From contig CM073590.1 of assembly GCA_037074705.1 (NCBI GenBank), forward strand, positions 208,550,746-208,614,745: a stretch of DNA of 64,000 bases, in the 5' to 3' direction. This DNA is from Zhengitettix transpicula. Taxonomy: Eukaryota > Arthropoda > Insecta > Orthoptera > Tetrigidae. The position numbers and the translations under genes were made by a program. Shown here piece after piece: positions 25,384 through 36,952 of this stretch. The notes under the pieces were generated by a model. It had not been told where the DNA came from. It saw nothing but the letters and a program-made list of their open reading frames with translations, and made no database searches. Numbering within the stretch: position 1 is the stretch's first letter; each line of letters opens with the position of its first letter.

Positions 25384-26660
25384 CCACTGTGATCAAGAAG
25401 TAAGGTGAAATTGTCATTTAAAACTCCCGGGTATTATGTAATTTTTTTCCCTATGTTGGTAGGACTGTCTATAATATTTGCCAAGCGTCTGTTTGTTAAA
25501 AGGTTTAATTATCTCAGAGTTACACGTGTTTTTGTAAACAACCAAAAGAGAATTTTACGATTTTTGCAACGGGTGATTTTGTTGAGCAAAGAACTTGCAT
25601 CAAATTTTGCTTGCGGAACGAATATTCTTGTACGGACACGTTGAAAATGTTGTGGAAGGCCTTTGGTGATCAAACTCTGGCAAAAAAAAACGTTTATAAG
25701 TGGTACAACGAGTTCAAAGAGGGCCGAGAACGCGTTGAAGACGAATCGCGCTCTGGACGACCATCAACGTCTACCGACGAGGGCCACGTCCAAAAAATCA
25801 AAGATTTGGTGCTTGAAAATCGTCGATGGACAATTAGAGATCTCGCTGATAGTGTTGGAATATCATTTGGCTCAGCCCAAACCATTTTGAAGAATGTTTT
25901 GTGTCTCAAACGCGTCTCGATTGATGCCTAAATCGCTCATTTTTTTTGGAAAAAAACGGTCGCGTTGATGTGGGTGAAACTTTGCTGTCTGACTATCAGA
26001 ACCACTTGAAATGCATCATTACTGGAGACGAGACTAGGATTTACGCATACGACCCTGACACCACCGACCAATCCAGTAAATATCGTGCAAAAAGTGAAGC
26101 AAGACCGAGAAAGACCACAGCAAATCAATCGAAAATCAAGGTCATGTTGACAGTTTTCTTTGATTATCGTGGTGTGGTGCACTATGAATTCCTTCCGCCG
26201 GGCCAAACTGTCAACACTAAATATTATTTGAGCGTTATGCGTCGTTTGCGTGAAGCTATTCGTCTGAAACGGCCGGAATTATGGGCGAACAACTCTTGGT
26301 TCCTTTATAACGATGTCATACTGCATTGGTGCTTCGCGACTTTTTTGCCAAAAAATCAACTCATATCGTTCCGCCACCACCGTATTCGCCTGATTTGGCT
26401 CCGTGCGACTTCTGGCTATTCAGCAAACTCAAAAGGCCAAGGTGGGGACGCCGTTTTGACACGATTGAGGAGATAAAAAACGGAACTGAAGAAGATCTTG
26501 AAGGCTATACTGGAAAAAGACTATTCTGACTGTTTCGAGGACTTGAAAAGTGCGTTTTAATGGTCGGGGATTACTTTGAAGGGGATGAAATTGATTTGAA
26601 AGAATAAATAAAGAATTGATATTTTATAAATAAATTCACCTTACGTTTTGTTCACAGTGG
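25384..26660 (+). mobile_element. mariner element M1 (D34D type), inactive
   Basis: Bounded by inverted repeats CCACTGTGATCAAGAAGTAA and, at the right, TTCACAGTGG, with TA on both sides (25382-25383, 26661-26662), the duplication of Tc1/mariner insertion. The length of 1277 bp is normal for mariner. It carries the transposase remnant described separately. Confidence 0.95.
25569..26607 (+). pseudogene. mariner transposase, broken (M1)
   Basis: Mariner transposase cuts and pastes the element by binding its inverted repeats. Here the expected start codon is ACG (25569) instead of the ATG seen in M2, M3 and M4. The N-terminal helix-turn-helix region is readable to about 25912 (VYKWYNEFKEGR, GRPSTSTDEGH, WTIRDLADSVGISFG). 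A 4-bp loss near 25915 then shifts the frame. The catalytic core resumes with ITGDETRIYAYDPDT (first Asp). A 10-bp deletion near 26308 removes the HDNAP motif with the second catalytic Asp. The third (YSPDLAPCDFW) survives in another frame. It cannot make an active enzyme. Confidence 0.93.
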
Positions 26661-26730
26661 TATACGACTTGTGTGTTTTTATGCCGCCAACAATACAAGT
26701 CCAAATTTTGTTCATTAATTAATTGTTTCC

Positions 26731-26744
26731 TTTTAATTTACACA

Positions 26745-26782
<38 letters not shown>

Positions 26783-26796
26783 TGTGTAAATTAAAA
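26731..26796. repeat. Perfect AT-rich palindrome with TA core
   Basis: TTTTAATTTACACAATATAC, a TA run, and the exact reverse complement GTATATTGTGTAAATTAAAA. The 66 bp can fold into one long hairpin. Further TA repeats follow to about 26811. Confidence 0.9.
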
Positions 26797-27490
26797 TATA
26801 TATATATATATGAAGTCATGCAAATGCTTTTCCTCTCTCTATAGTTCCACACAATTAGTCGCTTCAGTATGTTACCTAAGGATTATGCAGAATACTTGTG
26901 ATGTTGCATGTATCGAGGATTCGGTGGATGGTGGTGGGGGGAGGGACGGATTATTACGAGTAGTTTATAAAACCAGAAAACACTGAATCAGCGAATCGTG
27001 AGTCACCGCGTGGCGTGCCGTATACTGCACATCCAAGCAGCTGCTATCATCGATGACACGATCTGCAAATGCATCATTTAGCATAACAAACCAAGTTCAA
27101 CAGCCTCGGTCAGCAGTTTCATTGTTTATCCAGCCTGCCTAAACGATCCTCGCATGAAAGCCGTCGAGGCTAATCATCCGTCACCACGTCTCACGTACAA
27201 CACAACACACGTAAATTCACCTCCACGTGTGTGATCATTACAGCAGATGAGAAAGAACAAAAGAGTCGTTTAACCATTCGGACGTGCAGTACTGACTCTT
27301 CTCAGTTCTGTCTAGACATGAAAAAGACATTCCAATAATAATTCTACTATATATTCTTCGATTCATTTTCATATTAACAATTGATTTGTGTTATTGGTGC
27401 TTTTATTTCATATTTATAAATTCCTACAGTGAATTTTGAGAGTTCCTTGAAAAAATAGAAACATTTTACGTCCGATTATGAGGCTTTCAT
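26797..27490. other. Unassigned sequence
   Basis: Nothing recognised. There is no open frame of note. Confidence 0.4.
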
Positions 27491-27600
27491 GCAGTTGTGT
27501 CTCTCTATGCTCTTGCGTTTTTCTGCACCTGAAGAAAGGAACAAACCTTACAGAAACGTTGTGAGATATTTTTATTATCACTTCTTTTGTTTTAATTTGA
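27491..27600 (+). repeat. P1 arm, diverged copy
   Basis: Plus-strand GCAGTTGTGTC, CACCTGAAGAAAGG, AACAAACCTTACAG and AAACGTTGTGAGATATTTTT, matching the right arm of the 58.8 kb palindrome. The core spans 27529-27557. AAGG...CCTT can pair inside it. Confidence 0.6.
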
Positions 27601-27719
27601 CTTTCTTTCTTATTAAATATTTATTTACATGCTTAACAAGAAAATTAACTAAATTACAACGTAGAAATATATCAAGTTATTGAGTTTTGTCTAGTTAATT
27701 TAAATGACTCATCATCATT

Positions 27720-27960
27720 TTATTTCTCCGCTCTACTTAACCGGGTACGGGCGTTTATTAGTCTTAGATCTTAGAAGCGTGAAGAAATGCCTCACCCCAG
27801 AGTAGTTGACGAACCTGACGAAGGCTGCTTGTATCCTATTCCTGATTAATGTGTTGTCAGAAGAAAGAAGGCTTCCTAAATATTTTAATTGGTCAACGAT
27901 AGCTATTCTTTCTTTTTGCAATTTCCGGTATTTTGACTCATCTCCATGCCTTCAGTTTTT
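27720..27960 (-). pseudogene. Non-LTR retrotransposon reverse transcriptase, C-terminal fragment
   Basis: The minus-strand frame 27733-27921 contains IVDQLKYLGSLLSSDNT, the 'KYLG' block that lies just after the catalytic YADD box in LINE reverse transcriptases, followed by an Arg/Ala-rich stretch (RIQAAFVRF). Only about 60 codons remain and no catalytic motif is included. The clade cannot be set. The match is short but characteristic. Confidence 0.6.
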
Positions 27961-30168
27961 GTTCGTCTGATGTTCATTTCCGTTTATCCAAATTCTTCTT
28001 TCTACATATTTAGTTTGACTGGTACTTCTGATTAACTATTCGAATAAATTGAGATCTTTTTCATCAAGGAATCTGTTTCTTTTCTAATGAGTAACAGAAC
28101 TAAGTTCAGTGACACATTCAATTTGAAAAAAAAACACGTTTATTTAACTAGGTCTAAGTTCTTATAAAACTGGATCCCGGAGTTGAGGGGAGAGCGTTGT
28201 TGTGCGTGTATTTTCACTTTGACGACGAAAATAGATACGTTACGAAGCTTCATTCTTCAGAAGGTCTGCATTGCTTGCGAAACTAGAAGTGTCAAGTGCA
28301 CCATCAACTTGCCGCTCTCAAAAACTCATCTTCTTTCGCAATGAAAGCTTCTCTTTTAGGCTACAAAAACAGACTCACCCCTTTTTCTCTGTTTTCATAA
28401 CTCTGCAATATTTTTTATTATGGCAGCATTGCCCGTGTAGGCTCTTATTATGGAACAGCGCCAAAATTATACGTGGGTGTAACAAAATCCAGTCAAATTG
28501 CTCGTCCGAAAAATGTTTCTCGATAGCTGGTGCTCGGCCAGCTTGCTAAAAGACATAATAGTTCTTGGCTGCAAATTCACTTTCTAGCCGAATGATGTTC
28601 GCCCCTTGATCCATCCGACGTACTTCACTTATCAGCAATGTAAAATAATATTTAAAATTAATTTCCAGGACATACCAATTATATATAATTCATAGCAATG
28701 TAGAATAATAAATTAATTTTAAAAACTTAGGATTACGGAAACAATAGGTATTAAAATATTGAGGACTTGATAGTTTATTGGTATTCTTTTCACGTCTTGG
28801 ATAGAAATCTAATAAAGCTAAGATATTAGTTATGTAAAATTAAATGAAGATTTATAAATCTTAATAGACTTGGGAAACATCTGACCTAAAAAAATGGAGC
28901 GAGATGGGTGAAAATTTCAATTATAATTTTGTCGAACAAATAAGGTTGTAGATTTTCTATTGAACTGGAAATAATTTAATGTTTTGTATAAATCAATTTA
29001 TTTTATGAAACCTTCAATAACTTCCTTCCGGTCTCTTTTCTCAATTTCTATTTACCTAGTCTCGACATGCCAGCCTTTCAATTTCTAAAATGACTAAAAC
29101 CCAGAAAAAGTGACTCCGTATTTGTCATAAACAAATTCCTAATCTATAAATTACCTCTTATTATTTCTGGGATAAAAGTTACTTCATATCAAGTTAAATA
29201 ATAACGAGAAATATGTTAGCAAATAAATGTAGAAATTGTATAAAAAGCAGAACTTTCAGCTGATTCAAAAAACAGAATTTACAATATTGCAAAACAAATT
29301 GTTGGTTACAATCTAGCTACAGTTTATAGTTCCAAAATAAAAAAAAAAGTATTATCAGTTTCTTCAAGCAATTTAAAAAACCTTGGGGATGTTCTCAGTT
29401 TGCTAGTTTTAATTCTCCATGTATATTTCTAGATAGATAGATAGAAATCTAACTGAATGAATTAGAAATCAATTTAACAGTGGATTCGATTCACTATTGT
29501 TACCTAGGAAAAATTGTATGTTGAAAATATTTGTGAATGAGAAAAAATTTAGGTTATTTGTTAATGCTGAGAGGCGTGCTACAGACATGTTTATTAAAAC
29601 GTTGTAAACGTTTTTAAAGCAAATTAAATAGATAAATTTATAAAACGAAGATGAAATAATTTATTTTCGTTGAATTGTTTTATTGTATTATAGAAGTGAT
29701 TCCTGAAGAGCAATTGACAATTGCGACTAACTGAAATGATACGTGTTTTGTTACCTTGGGGAATTTAGCAGTCATTTACCTGCTAAGGACACGTGTGTGC
29801 ATGCTGAATCGTTCAAACAACCGTGAAGGGCTAACATTTTTCAAATTTTTCAAATAGTAGTGTTGTTAGAAAAGCACTACTTTCATAAAACTAATATTAG
29901 TATAAATTTTGCTCATCAACAAAGCAATAAGTATATCAAATAACACCGCGGTTTCTTCGTTGTTTTAAAGCATATATTTTCAGTTTAATAGTAATAAAGA
30001 ATAAATTTTTACGTCACTTGAATTGAGCTGCATATTTGAAAAAGATCTAACTAAATTTAAGAAATAACGAATGCAGAAACTTTGAAAGGTATTTTTATTT
30101 CATGCCTAATCTTTCTTCAGTAAGCTATTATCTAGGCATTTCATTATAATCTGATTCAAACGTATATA
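27961..30168. other. Unassigned AT-rich sequence
   Basis: Nothing recognised. A 92-codon open frame at 28271-28549 (+) shows no family resemblance. Confidence 0.4.
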
Positions 30169-30858
30169 CTCCGATGAGCAAAACACTATGACCAACTTGG
30201 GAAGGAAATACAACAGCAATTCGGTGTGGCATGTATTCAACAGGTCCTTGGCAGGTTGTCCGAGGTATTTGGCTGCAGATGTGTTTGCACAGGTCACTCA
30301 ATTCCCTTAAATTACGTAGGTAGTTTGAGGGTGCGAATGGCGTCCCAGATGTGTTCAGTCAAATTTGTGGGCTAACGTCTTGTTAGACGGGTAGTATACC
30401 CTGTTTCCATAGCCTACGAGGAAGACAAGAAACAACAGCAATGTGCGATGAACGATGTGCATCGAAATACCTGTAGGCCCAACTTGCGTCTCTGTACTAT
30501 GGCGTCATGTCTGCGACAGATCGCAGTCTATCCTGCTTTATAAAACAAGAAAGATGTGGACGTCCAACACCTAGTTACCCACTTGAGGTTTCATCGTCCT
30601 TCAGCCACTTCCGTAGATGCTCACGACAGTAAACCGCGAACAGCCGACCAGCTTCGCCGTTTCCGGAGTCGGACCATAACAATCTCCTCCTGTTAAAAAT
30701 CACTTATGCCAGTGGATTTCCCCATTATTGACACGCATTTTTGCTGGAATGAGTCCTCATTCGTCTCTTCTTCGATTGTATTATTTCTTTAGAGCTTCAC
30801 AGCACCAGGCGACAATCAGTCTCGTGAGAAGTGGACATAATGTTATGGATCATCAGTG
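30169..30858 (-). mobile_element. Tc1-like transposon relic
   Basis: The ends are diverged inverted repeats: left CTCCGATGAGCAAAACACTA then TGACCA, right (reverse complement) CACTGATGATCCATAACATT then ATGTCCA. This resembles the 'CACTGAT..GCCATAACATTATGACCA' termini known from a widespread Tc1-like group in fish and invertebrates. The minus-strand sense shows pieces of the transposase N-terminus (EEIVMVRLRKRRSWSAVRG and, later, GVGRP) and of the C-terminus (TEHIWDAIRTL; LLNTCHTELLLYFLPKL). The central catalytic region is missing or unreadable, and at about 690 bp the copy is half the usual length. TA flanks the left end (30167-30168); the right flank is changed. Confidence 0.7.
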
Positions 30859-32071
30859 AAAATTTTTCATTCGTAATAATCATTTCACAGAAATATTTTA
30901 TTTTACATTATCAATAAGTAATATAAATTAATATAATTCTCCGATTCTCTCTATTTTTAGCTGATTTAATGGTTCCAATACACATCAGTAAAAAATATGT
31001 AAACTACTCTAGGTATATCACACGTTCCTGCATAACCTCAACGAAAATTATAGCTATTTTCATGACAGCCGGAAGTCGTGGACAAGTCAAAATGTCTCCC
31101 CAGTAACTACCAATAATTTTTAGATTAGGAAAAGTTGTAATCCGCATTCCTGAAGTGTGCTAGGAAGATTATGACGAAAGTTTTGTCGTCCAGATCTCGA
31201 CGAAACGTGTTGCAACGGAACAAAGCTACGCGGCGAGCAGTTAGTGTCTAGCACAACAGCAGTAAAAAGGATTTATTGTACCAATCTCTACTCTCGACGT
31301 CCGTGGCGAAGCGCAGATCTGGGGAATTATTACAATTTGGCAAGGAATCGTGCAGAACGGACCGCACAGAATTGGTGAAAAGTATAGTTTGTTTCTAACG
31401 ATCTTCGGTGTAGCGTTTAAGGGTAACTGGAAATCCGTGTAAAAGCGAAACTATAAAATGTTTGAATACACTTTGTATCTAAATAGCCGTTCTGTTGGTT
31501 CAGTTTGTAAAAGATTATTTCACCAGAAAAACCATGTATACATTAAACAGTTCTAACCAGAAGGAAAGCAAAATATATTGAACAGTGAATATTACTTTCT
31601 TAAAGATACTCGATTGACATTTTATATGAAAAATGGTATAATATTGTATGTTTAGTTCGTTAAATTTCATTGGATAGTATTTATTTTCTTGCAGTTTTTT
31701 AAGATTCAAATATATTTAATTTATTTACCGTTATTTGTAAATTACTTATATTTTTCATGTAATTAAAAAGATTCCTATTTCGATAAAAATATTTAAAAAA
31801 TAGTTACTAATAACCTCATTGCAAGGGATCAAGATATTTTCTATTATTACTTTGCAACAATTTCCAATACGTTTCCCAGAGAATTCGGAATACACTTCGA
31901 AATTTTTTCAAAAAACTTATACAAAGTAATAAATGTCTCCAACGTCCATAATTATACAAATATTAATTAAATTATTATTGTACTCAGGTTTTGTGAACCC
32001 AACATGATTTATTTAAAGTTTTCCTTCAATTGGATCGAAGAGAATGCTCACAGTACAAGTTAAGATATCCA
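30859..32071. other. Unassigned AT-rich sequence
   Basis: Nothing recognised. Only small open frames. Confidence 0.4.
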
Positions 32072-32083
32072 GAAGTTTCTTCT

Positions 32084-32282
32084 TTTTTTTTGTCGATTAA
32101 TTTACAGTCGCATCAACAGCTCTGGTTATTAGCGACTCAGTGTGGGAAATCATTTTTTCTTGTTGGGGGAATGATTTGTCGAGAGTTTCTCTCACGCTCA
32201 CAAACATGCCATCGCCGGAATTCGAACCCGGGACCTCTGTCATGTGAGGCAGTCACGCTGACCCCTACACCACAGGAGATCG
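32084..32282 (-). mobile_element. tRNA-derived SINE
   Basis: On the minus strand the head reads CTGTGGTGTAGGGGTCAGCG (A-box-like, RNA polymerase III) and, about 35 bp on, CCCGGGTTCGAATTCCGG (B box). A body and a poly-A tail (T run at about 32083-32091 on the plus strand) follow. The unit is flanked by GAAGTTTCTTCT (32072-32083) and GAAGTTTCTCCT (32283-32294), a target-site duplication with one mismatch. Total length of about 200 bp is typical of tRNA SINEs. It is not a functional tRNA gene: stems are imperfect and the sequence runs on to a poly-A tail. Such elements are transcribed by Pol III and moved by LINE enzymes. Confidence 0.88.
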
Positions 32283-32294
32283 GAAGTTTCTCCT

Positions 32295-33768
32295 TTCTGA
32301 TGAATACTAATTAATTTTTGGAGTTTCTAATGAAAATAATACCGTGTCTTCAAATCATAAATATGATCTCAATCTCTATTTATTTCTCTCGCCAATTTTA
32401 AAACTATATTATATTAACCTAGGAATAAAACCAACTTACTTCATGCTCTTTCAACTTTGCAGGTAATTATTGTGGAATTAAGACAGTTTCAGCTCAAAAA
32501 TTGGCCACTTTTCCAACGATACGTGTGACAAAAATATGACATAAGAATCTGTCAGGTCATTTTGTTTTTTTGTAGCATCTGATACTTCGTAAAAACCTGC
32601 AATTGCACATAAAATCACCTCCAAGACTTTCTGGGATTATTTGTAAACAACTGATTTTATTTCCACAACAGAAATAATTCGAAATTTTGCCATAAGATAA
32701 ATTATTTTTTGCAATTATGATAGCAGCAGGTTAATTTAATAACTGTTTATTTTGTAGACGGACTGTGACCGGACCTAGGCCCAACTGTAAATTTTTTAAA
32801 TCATTCCATATTTTCCGTGTGATTTCTTAGAACTCAACAGTCTGTACATACGTTTAAAAAACAAGAATTATTTGTCCATTGTCATTACTTCCAAATAATG
32901 TTTCTAAAGTATTCTCTGAATAGATTTTTAAAAAATATTCAACCATTAAGTAGACCGGCGACGTAACGGTGCGCTCTTTTCGGTGGGATCTGTTCTTTTT
33001 TGTTTCCGACGTAAAGCTGCGACCACATTGGCGAGGTGGCCTTGGATTTAGTTGAAGGAAGATTTAGGCACGTATATGTCGCAACACACAGGAGCAGGTC
33101 AACGATCCCCTGGCACGTGCGTGTAGATTCTGCGTGTGCATAGTGAATGGATCCCCCTTGGATGTGACACCGAACGGTTCTCAGACCGGAACTCAAGCGG
33201 CCCGCGTTTCCTGCAGCTCCAAAGGAAACTTCAAACACAGTCGAGTATGTAGGCAACATTGCAAATGGAAACTCCGACGTTCACGAGTTTCAACTTTTGC
33301 TGTTTTTTTTCTAATGAGAATTGCGTGGTATGACGTATGGGCACACGCCTCGCGAGATAACAGTATTAGCAATTCAATTGCTGGACGAGGGCAATTAATA
33401 CGCTGTAATTACGTTCACCAACAACACTACTTGGCATTACTTAGGCTGCAATCACGCAATGCAGGCCAAGTGAAAGGTAATAACAGCACGTGATAGTGTA
33501 AATCAACATAGAGCTGGTCTAATTTAACAAAATCCCTGTATTTAATGAGTTAGCCATTATATGAGGTTGCGCTATTTGCCGATAACTACAACAACATACA
33601 CATGGTAAAAGTCTCATATAGTTTCAAAAAACGCAGGTTGGTGAAATGTAAAGAATAGCTTTTATAAGTAGGTATAATGAATATTTATTCCAAATTTGTA
33701 TTTAGAACTCAGTTAAAGGTAACGAGAATAATGGTCATAATAAAAACCTGTGCTTTAAAAATGCATTC
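32295..33768. other. Unassigned sequence
   Basis: Nothing recognised. Open frames at 32939-33259 (-) and 33134-33493 (+) overlap on opposite strands and show no family resemblance. Confidence 0.4.
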
Positions 33769-33770
33769 TA

Positions 33771-35057
33771 CCACTGTGAACAAAAAGTAGGGTGAATTTA
33801 TTTATAAAATATAAATTCTTTATGTATTGTTCCAAATCAATTTCATCCCCTTCAAAGTAATCCCCGTCCGGTAAAACGCACTTTTTCCAATGCTTTTTCC
33901 AGTCCTCGAAACAGTCGGAATAGTCTTTTCCCGGTATAGCCTTCAAGACCTTCTTCGATTCGGTTTTTATCTCCTCCATCGTGTCAAAACGGCGTCCCCG
34001 CATTGGCCTTTTGAGTTTGCTGAATAGCCAGAAGTCGCACGGAGCCAAATCAGGCGAATACGGTGGTTGCGGAACGATATGAGTCGAGTTTTTGGCAAAA
34101 AATTCGCGAAGAACCAATGCAGTATGACATGGTGCATTATCGTGATGAAGGAACCAAGAGTTGTTCGCCCATAATTCCGGCCGTTTCAGACGAATAGCTT
34201 GACGCAAACGACACATAACGCTCAAATAATATTCTTTGTTGACAGTTTGGCCTGGCGGTAGGACTTCATAGTGCACCACACCACGATAATCAAAGAAAAC
34301 GGTCAACATGAGCTTGATTTCGGATCCACTATGCCGTGGTCTTTTCGGTCTTGCTTCACCTTTTGCACGATATTGTCTGGATTGGTCGGTGGTTTCCGGG
34401 TCGTATGCGTAAATCCAACTCTCATCTCCAGTAATGGTGCATTTGAAGTGGTCCTGATAGTCAGACAGCAAAGTTTCACACACATCAACGCGACGCTTTT
34501 TTTTTCCAAAAAATTGAGCGATTTTGGCACCAATCGATACTTGACGCGTTTGAGACCCAAAACGTTCTTCAAAATGGTTTGGGCTGAGCCAAATGATATT
34601 CCAACACTATCGGTGAGATCTCTAATTGTCCATCGACGATTTTCAAGGACCAAATCTTTGATTATTTGGACGTGGCCCTCGTCGGTAGACGTTGATGGTC
34701 GTCCAGAGCGCGGCGTTCTCGGCCCTCTTTGAACTCGTTGTACCACTTATAAACTTTTTTTGTGCCATAGTTTGATCACCAAAGGCCTTCCGCAACACTT
34801 TCAACGTGTCCGCCCAAGAATATTCGTTCCACAAATAAAATTTGATGCAAGTTCTTTGCTCATCAAAATCACCCATAGCAAAAATCGAAAAATTCGCTTT
34901 TGTTTGTTTACAAAAACACGTGTAACTCGGAGATAATTAAACCTTTTAACAAACAGACGCTTGACAGTCCTACCAACGTTGGAAAAAAACTGTACCTTCC
35001 ATCCTATTAGCCGGGAGTTTTAAATGACAATTTCACCTTACTTTTTGATCACAGTGG
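33771..35057 (-). mobile_element. mariner element M2, inverted, least damaged catalytic half
   Basis: Inverted repeats CCACTGTGAACAAAAAGTA (left) and the complement of TGATCACAGTGG (right), with TA at 33769-33770 and 35058-35059. It is 1287 bp long and the same family as M1, M3 and M4, in the opposite orientation. Confidence 0.95.
33808..34876 (-). pseudogene. mariner transposase, broken in the N-terminal half (M2)
   Basis: The start ATG is at 34876 (minus), reading MGDFDEQRTCIKF. The frame breaks near 34758, where a single C is missing after seven A, giving KKFISGTT instead of KNVYKWYNE. A further deletion of about 17 bp lies near 34711, and a third frame change near the FLEKK segment. From about 34483 the catalytic half is open: ITGDESWIYAYDPET, WFLHHDNAPCHTALVLREFF and YSPDLAPCDFW, with 34 residues between the second and third Asp (D34D). 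The usual stop TAA is TAC, so the frame reads through the inverted repeat to 33755. The DNA-binding half is out of frame, so no complete enzyme can be made. Confidence 0.93.
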
Positions 35058-35941
35058 TAATACTACAGGAGGGTGGATACTATCTCCTAAACTTTAAATT
35101 AAATTTTCTGTCCCATATTGTGGCCGACCTTCACTTACAATGATGTGTCTCGCCCACACCCCCACCCCCTTCTCTGACTGATTCTCTCTCCGTGCTAGTG
35201 TCGTGCTCACAGCGACCAGGCTATACATACCCCCATCGACCTTCCCCTTTCTGAATTTTATCCTTTGCTGCTAGTCTTGAAGTGACAGTGCGATGAGCGA
35301 CAAAAGTTACATCGTGCTCACAGAGACATTCTCAGGTTGTCGGCCTTGATGATAAAATATATGGTGTTTGATCGTACGATGAGAGCATTCATTCTCGGAA
35401 GAGTAACATTCTTAAAAGGTGGAATAAAGTTAAAGTTAAGAAATTCACAGCCAAAAATTGACAAATGAACTTAGATTAAAAATATAACATGCTTGGGTCT
35501 TGACGTGGAGTCTAGTCAGGCATATATATAAGTAGGTGTTAATTTATAAATATATCAATACAAAAATTTTAACCATTGTTGTAGATTGAAGTAAAAAATT
35601 TGAAGCTAATAAATGACAAAAATTATTTTGACTATGCCACATTACCTTTATGTAACTTATAATATAGATCCACTGCAACTCCCTCATTTCTCATTGAGCT
35701 AAGAAGATCCCTTTAACATCGTTTTAGATATATTTATTTTCACCGTGCCTTCCCATGACACACTTCAGAAAGTGAATCAATTGCAAGGGAAAATCTTCTG
35801 TTATGTACGAGAGAATTTCCTCCGATTGGAAATGTTGAAACACAGATTTGAATGGAAATAAGCAAATAGTCCATTTTCGTCTTTCGTAATAATAAACTTA
35901 ACGTAAATAAAATATGAAAAATATTCTGACTTTTATAAATA
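35058..35941. other. Unassigned sequence
   Basis: A C-rich patch at about 35130-35250 and AT-rich remainder. Nothing recognised. Confidence 0.4.
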
Positions 35942-36240
35942 TAATTAACATAAAATAGCCATAAGTCAGAAATTTATTATATAAATTTATATACAATACA
36001 AAACATTTCTTCCATATGATCAGGCAACTCTTCAGTTGCGTATAATTAATTAATAATTATTAATATTTTTTTTGGCTTAGTATGCTGTTGGTGGCAGTCT
36101 AAAGTTTTATGTTAAATTCATATTTTGTAGATTATACGTTACTATAGCGGTTCCTAATCATAGAGAAGAAATGTTTTGTGCTTTTTTTATCTAAACTTAT
36201 ATAATAAATTTCTGACTTATAGCTATTTATTATTAATAAG
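35942..36240. mobile_element. Foldback MITE
   Basis: Two long inverted arms (about 35942-36050 and 36125-36240) share ATAAGTCAGAAATTTATTAT and ACAAAACATTTCTTC in inverted order, around a loop of about 75 bp. It is short, non-coding and AT-rich with TIR-like arms: a miniature inverted-repeat element of unknown superfamily. Target duplication is unclear because the flanks are AT-rich. The open frame 36176-36394 (+) starts in the right arm and is probably chance. Confidence 0.65.
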
Positions 36241-36952
36241 CTTAACAATTAACCTATGGCACAAAATTTGCTTTCTGGTAAGAATTTCTATGTGGTTATA
36301 CTTTAATTCATGGTCAATCTGTAGTCCTAGGAAACAATTAAAATTCATTCTATCGAAATACAATGTTTTTCAGTATTTGTACCCACTTTCGTAATAATAA
36401 ATAAACGGAGAACAAGCCGGACAGCATTCATAATATTTTTCTTGTGTTCTGTTTCCTTATGGAATTTTTTTACTATTTTCATATTACAGCCCGTTCTTTT
36501 CAGTCATGTTAGTGTAATTGCACGTGAATGTAGCGCTGAAGCAGAAACGAGAGCGAGCAAATGTTTCTCTCCTCTCACTCAAATGAAGTGCATCAAATTT
36601 CCCTTCCTCGTGCCGGAATAAATTACTTTGTCTTATTACAGAGTGAGGCGCTGGTGGACCGTAATTTCAGAAAATCAACTACATGTAAATTGCGTACATG
36701 AACATTGCATCTGCCAACAAAAGAAACGAATGTGAAACGCAGCAGTTTCCCACACATTCGAAGAGTTTCTCCGTTTCTAAAGTATACGAAACAACGGTAA
36801 ATATTTCCCCTCAGTCTCGTAAACGTTTGATTTTAAATTGACTTATGCTATTCGAAAATTTCGCTTTAACAAATTTTTATCTTTAATACTTGACGATGAA
36901 AAAAATCAGACATTTATAATCAAATAAATAAACATTCTTGAGTCTGAAAAGT
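36241..36952. other. Unassigned sequence
   Basis: Nothing recognised. Confidence 0.4.

Noticed and set aside
25694..25909. Minus-strand open frames over mariner M1-M4 and plus-strand frames over M2
   Set aside because: They are antisense shadows of the transposase; the same phantom frame recurs at every copy.
32210..32282. A functional tRNA gene
   Set aside because: A and B boxes are present, but the cloverleaf is imperfect and the sequence continues into a body and poly-A tail with a target duplication, so it is a SINE head.
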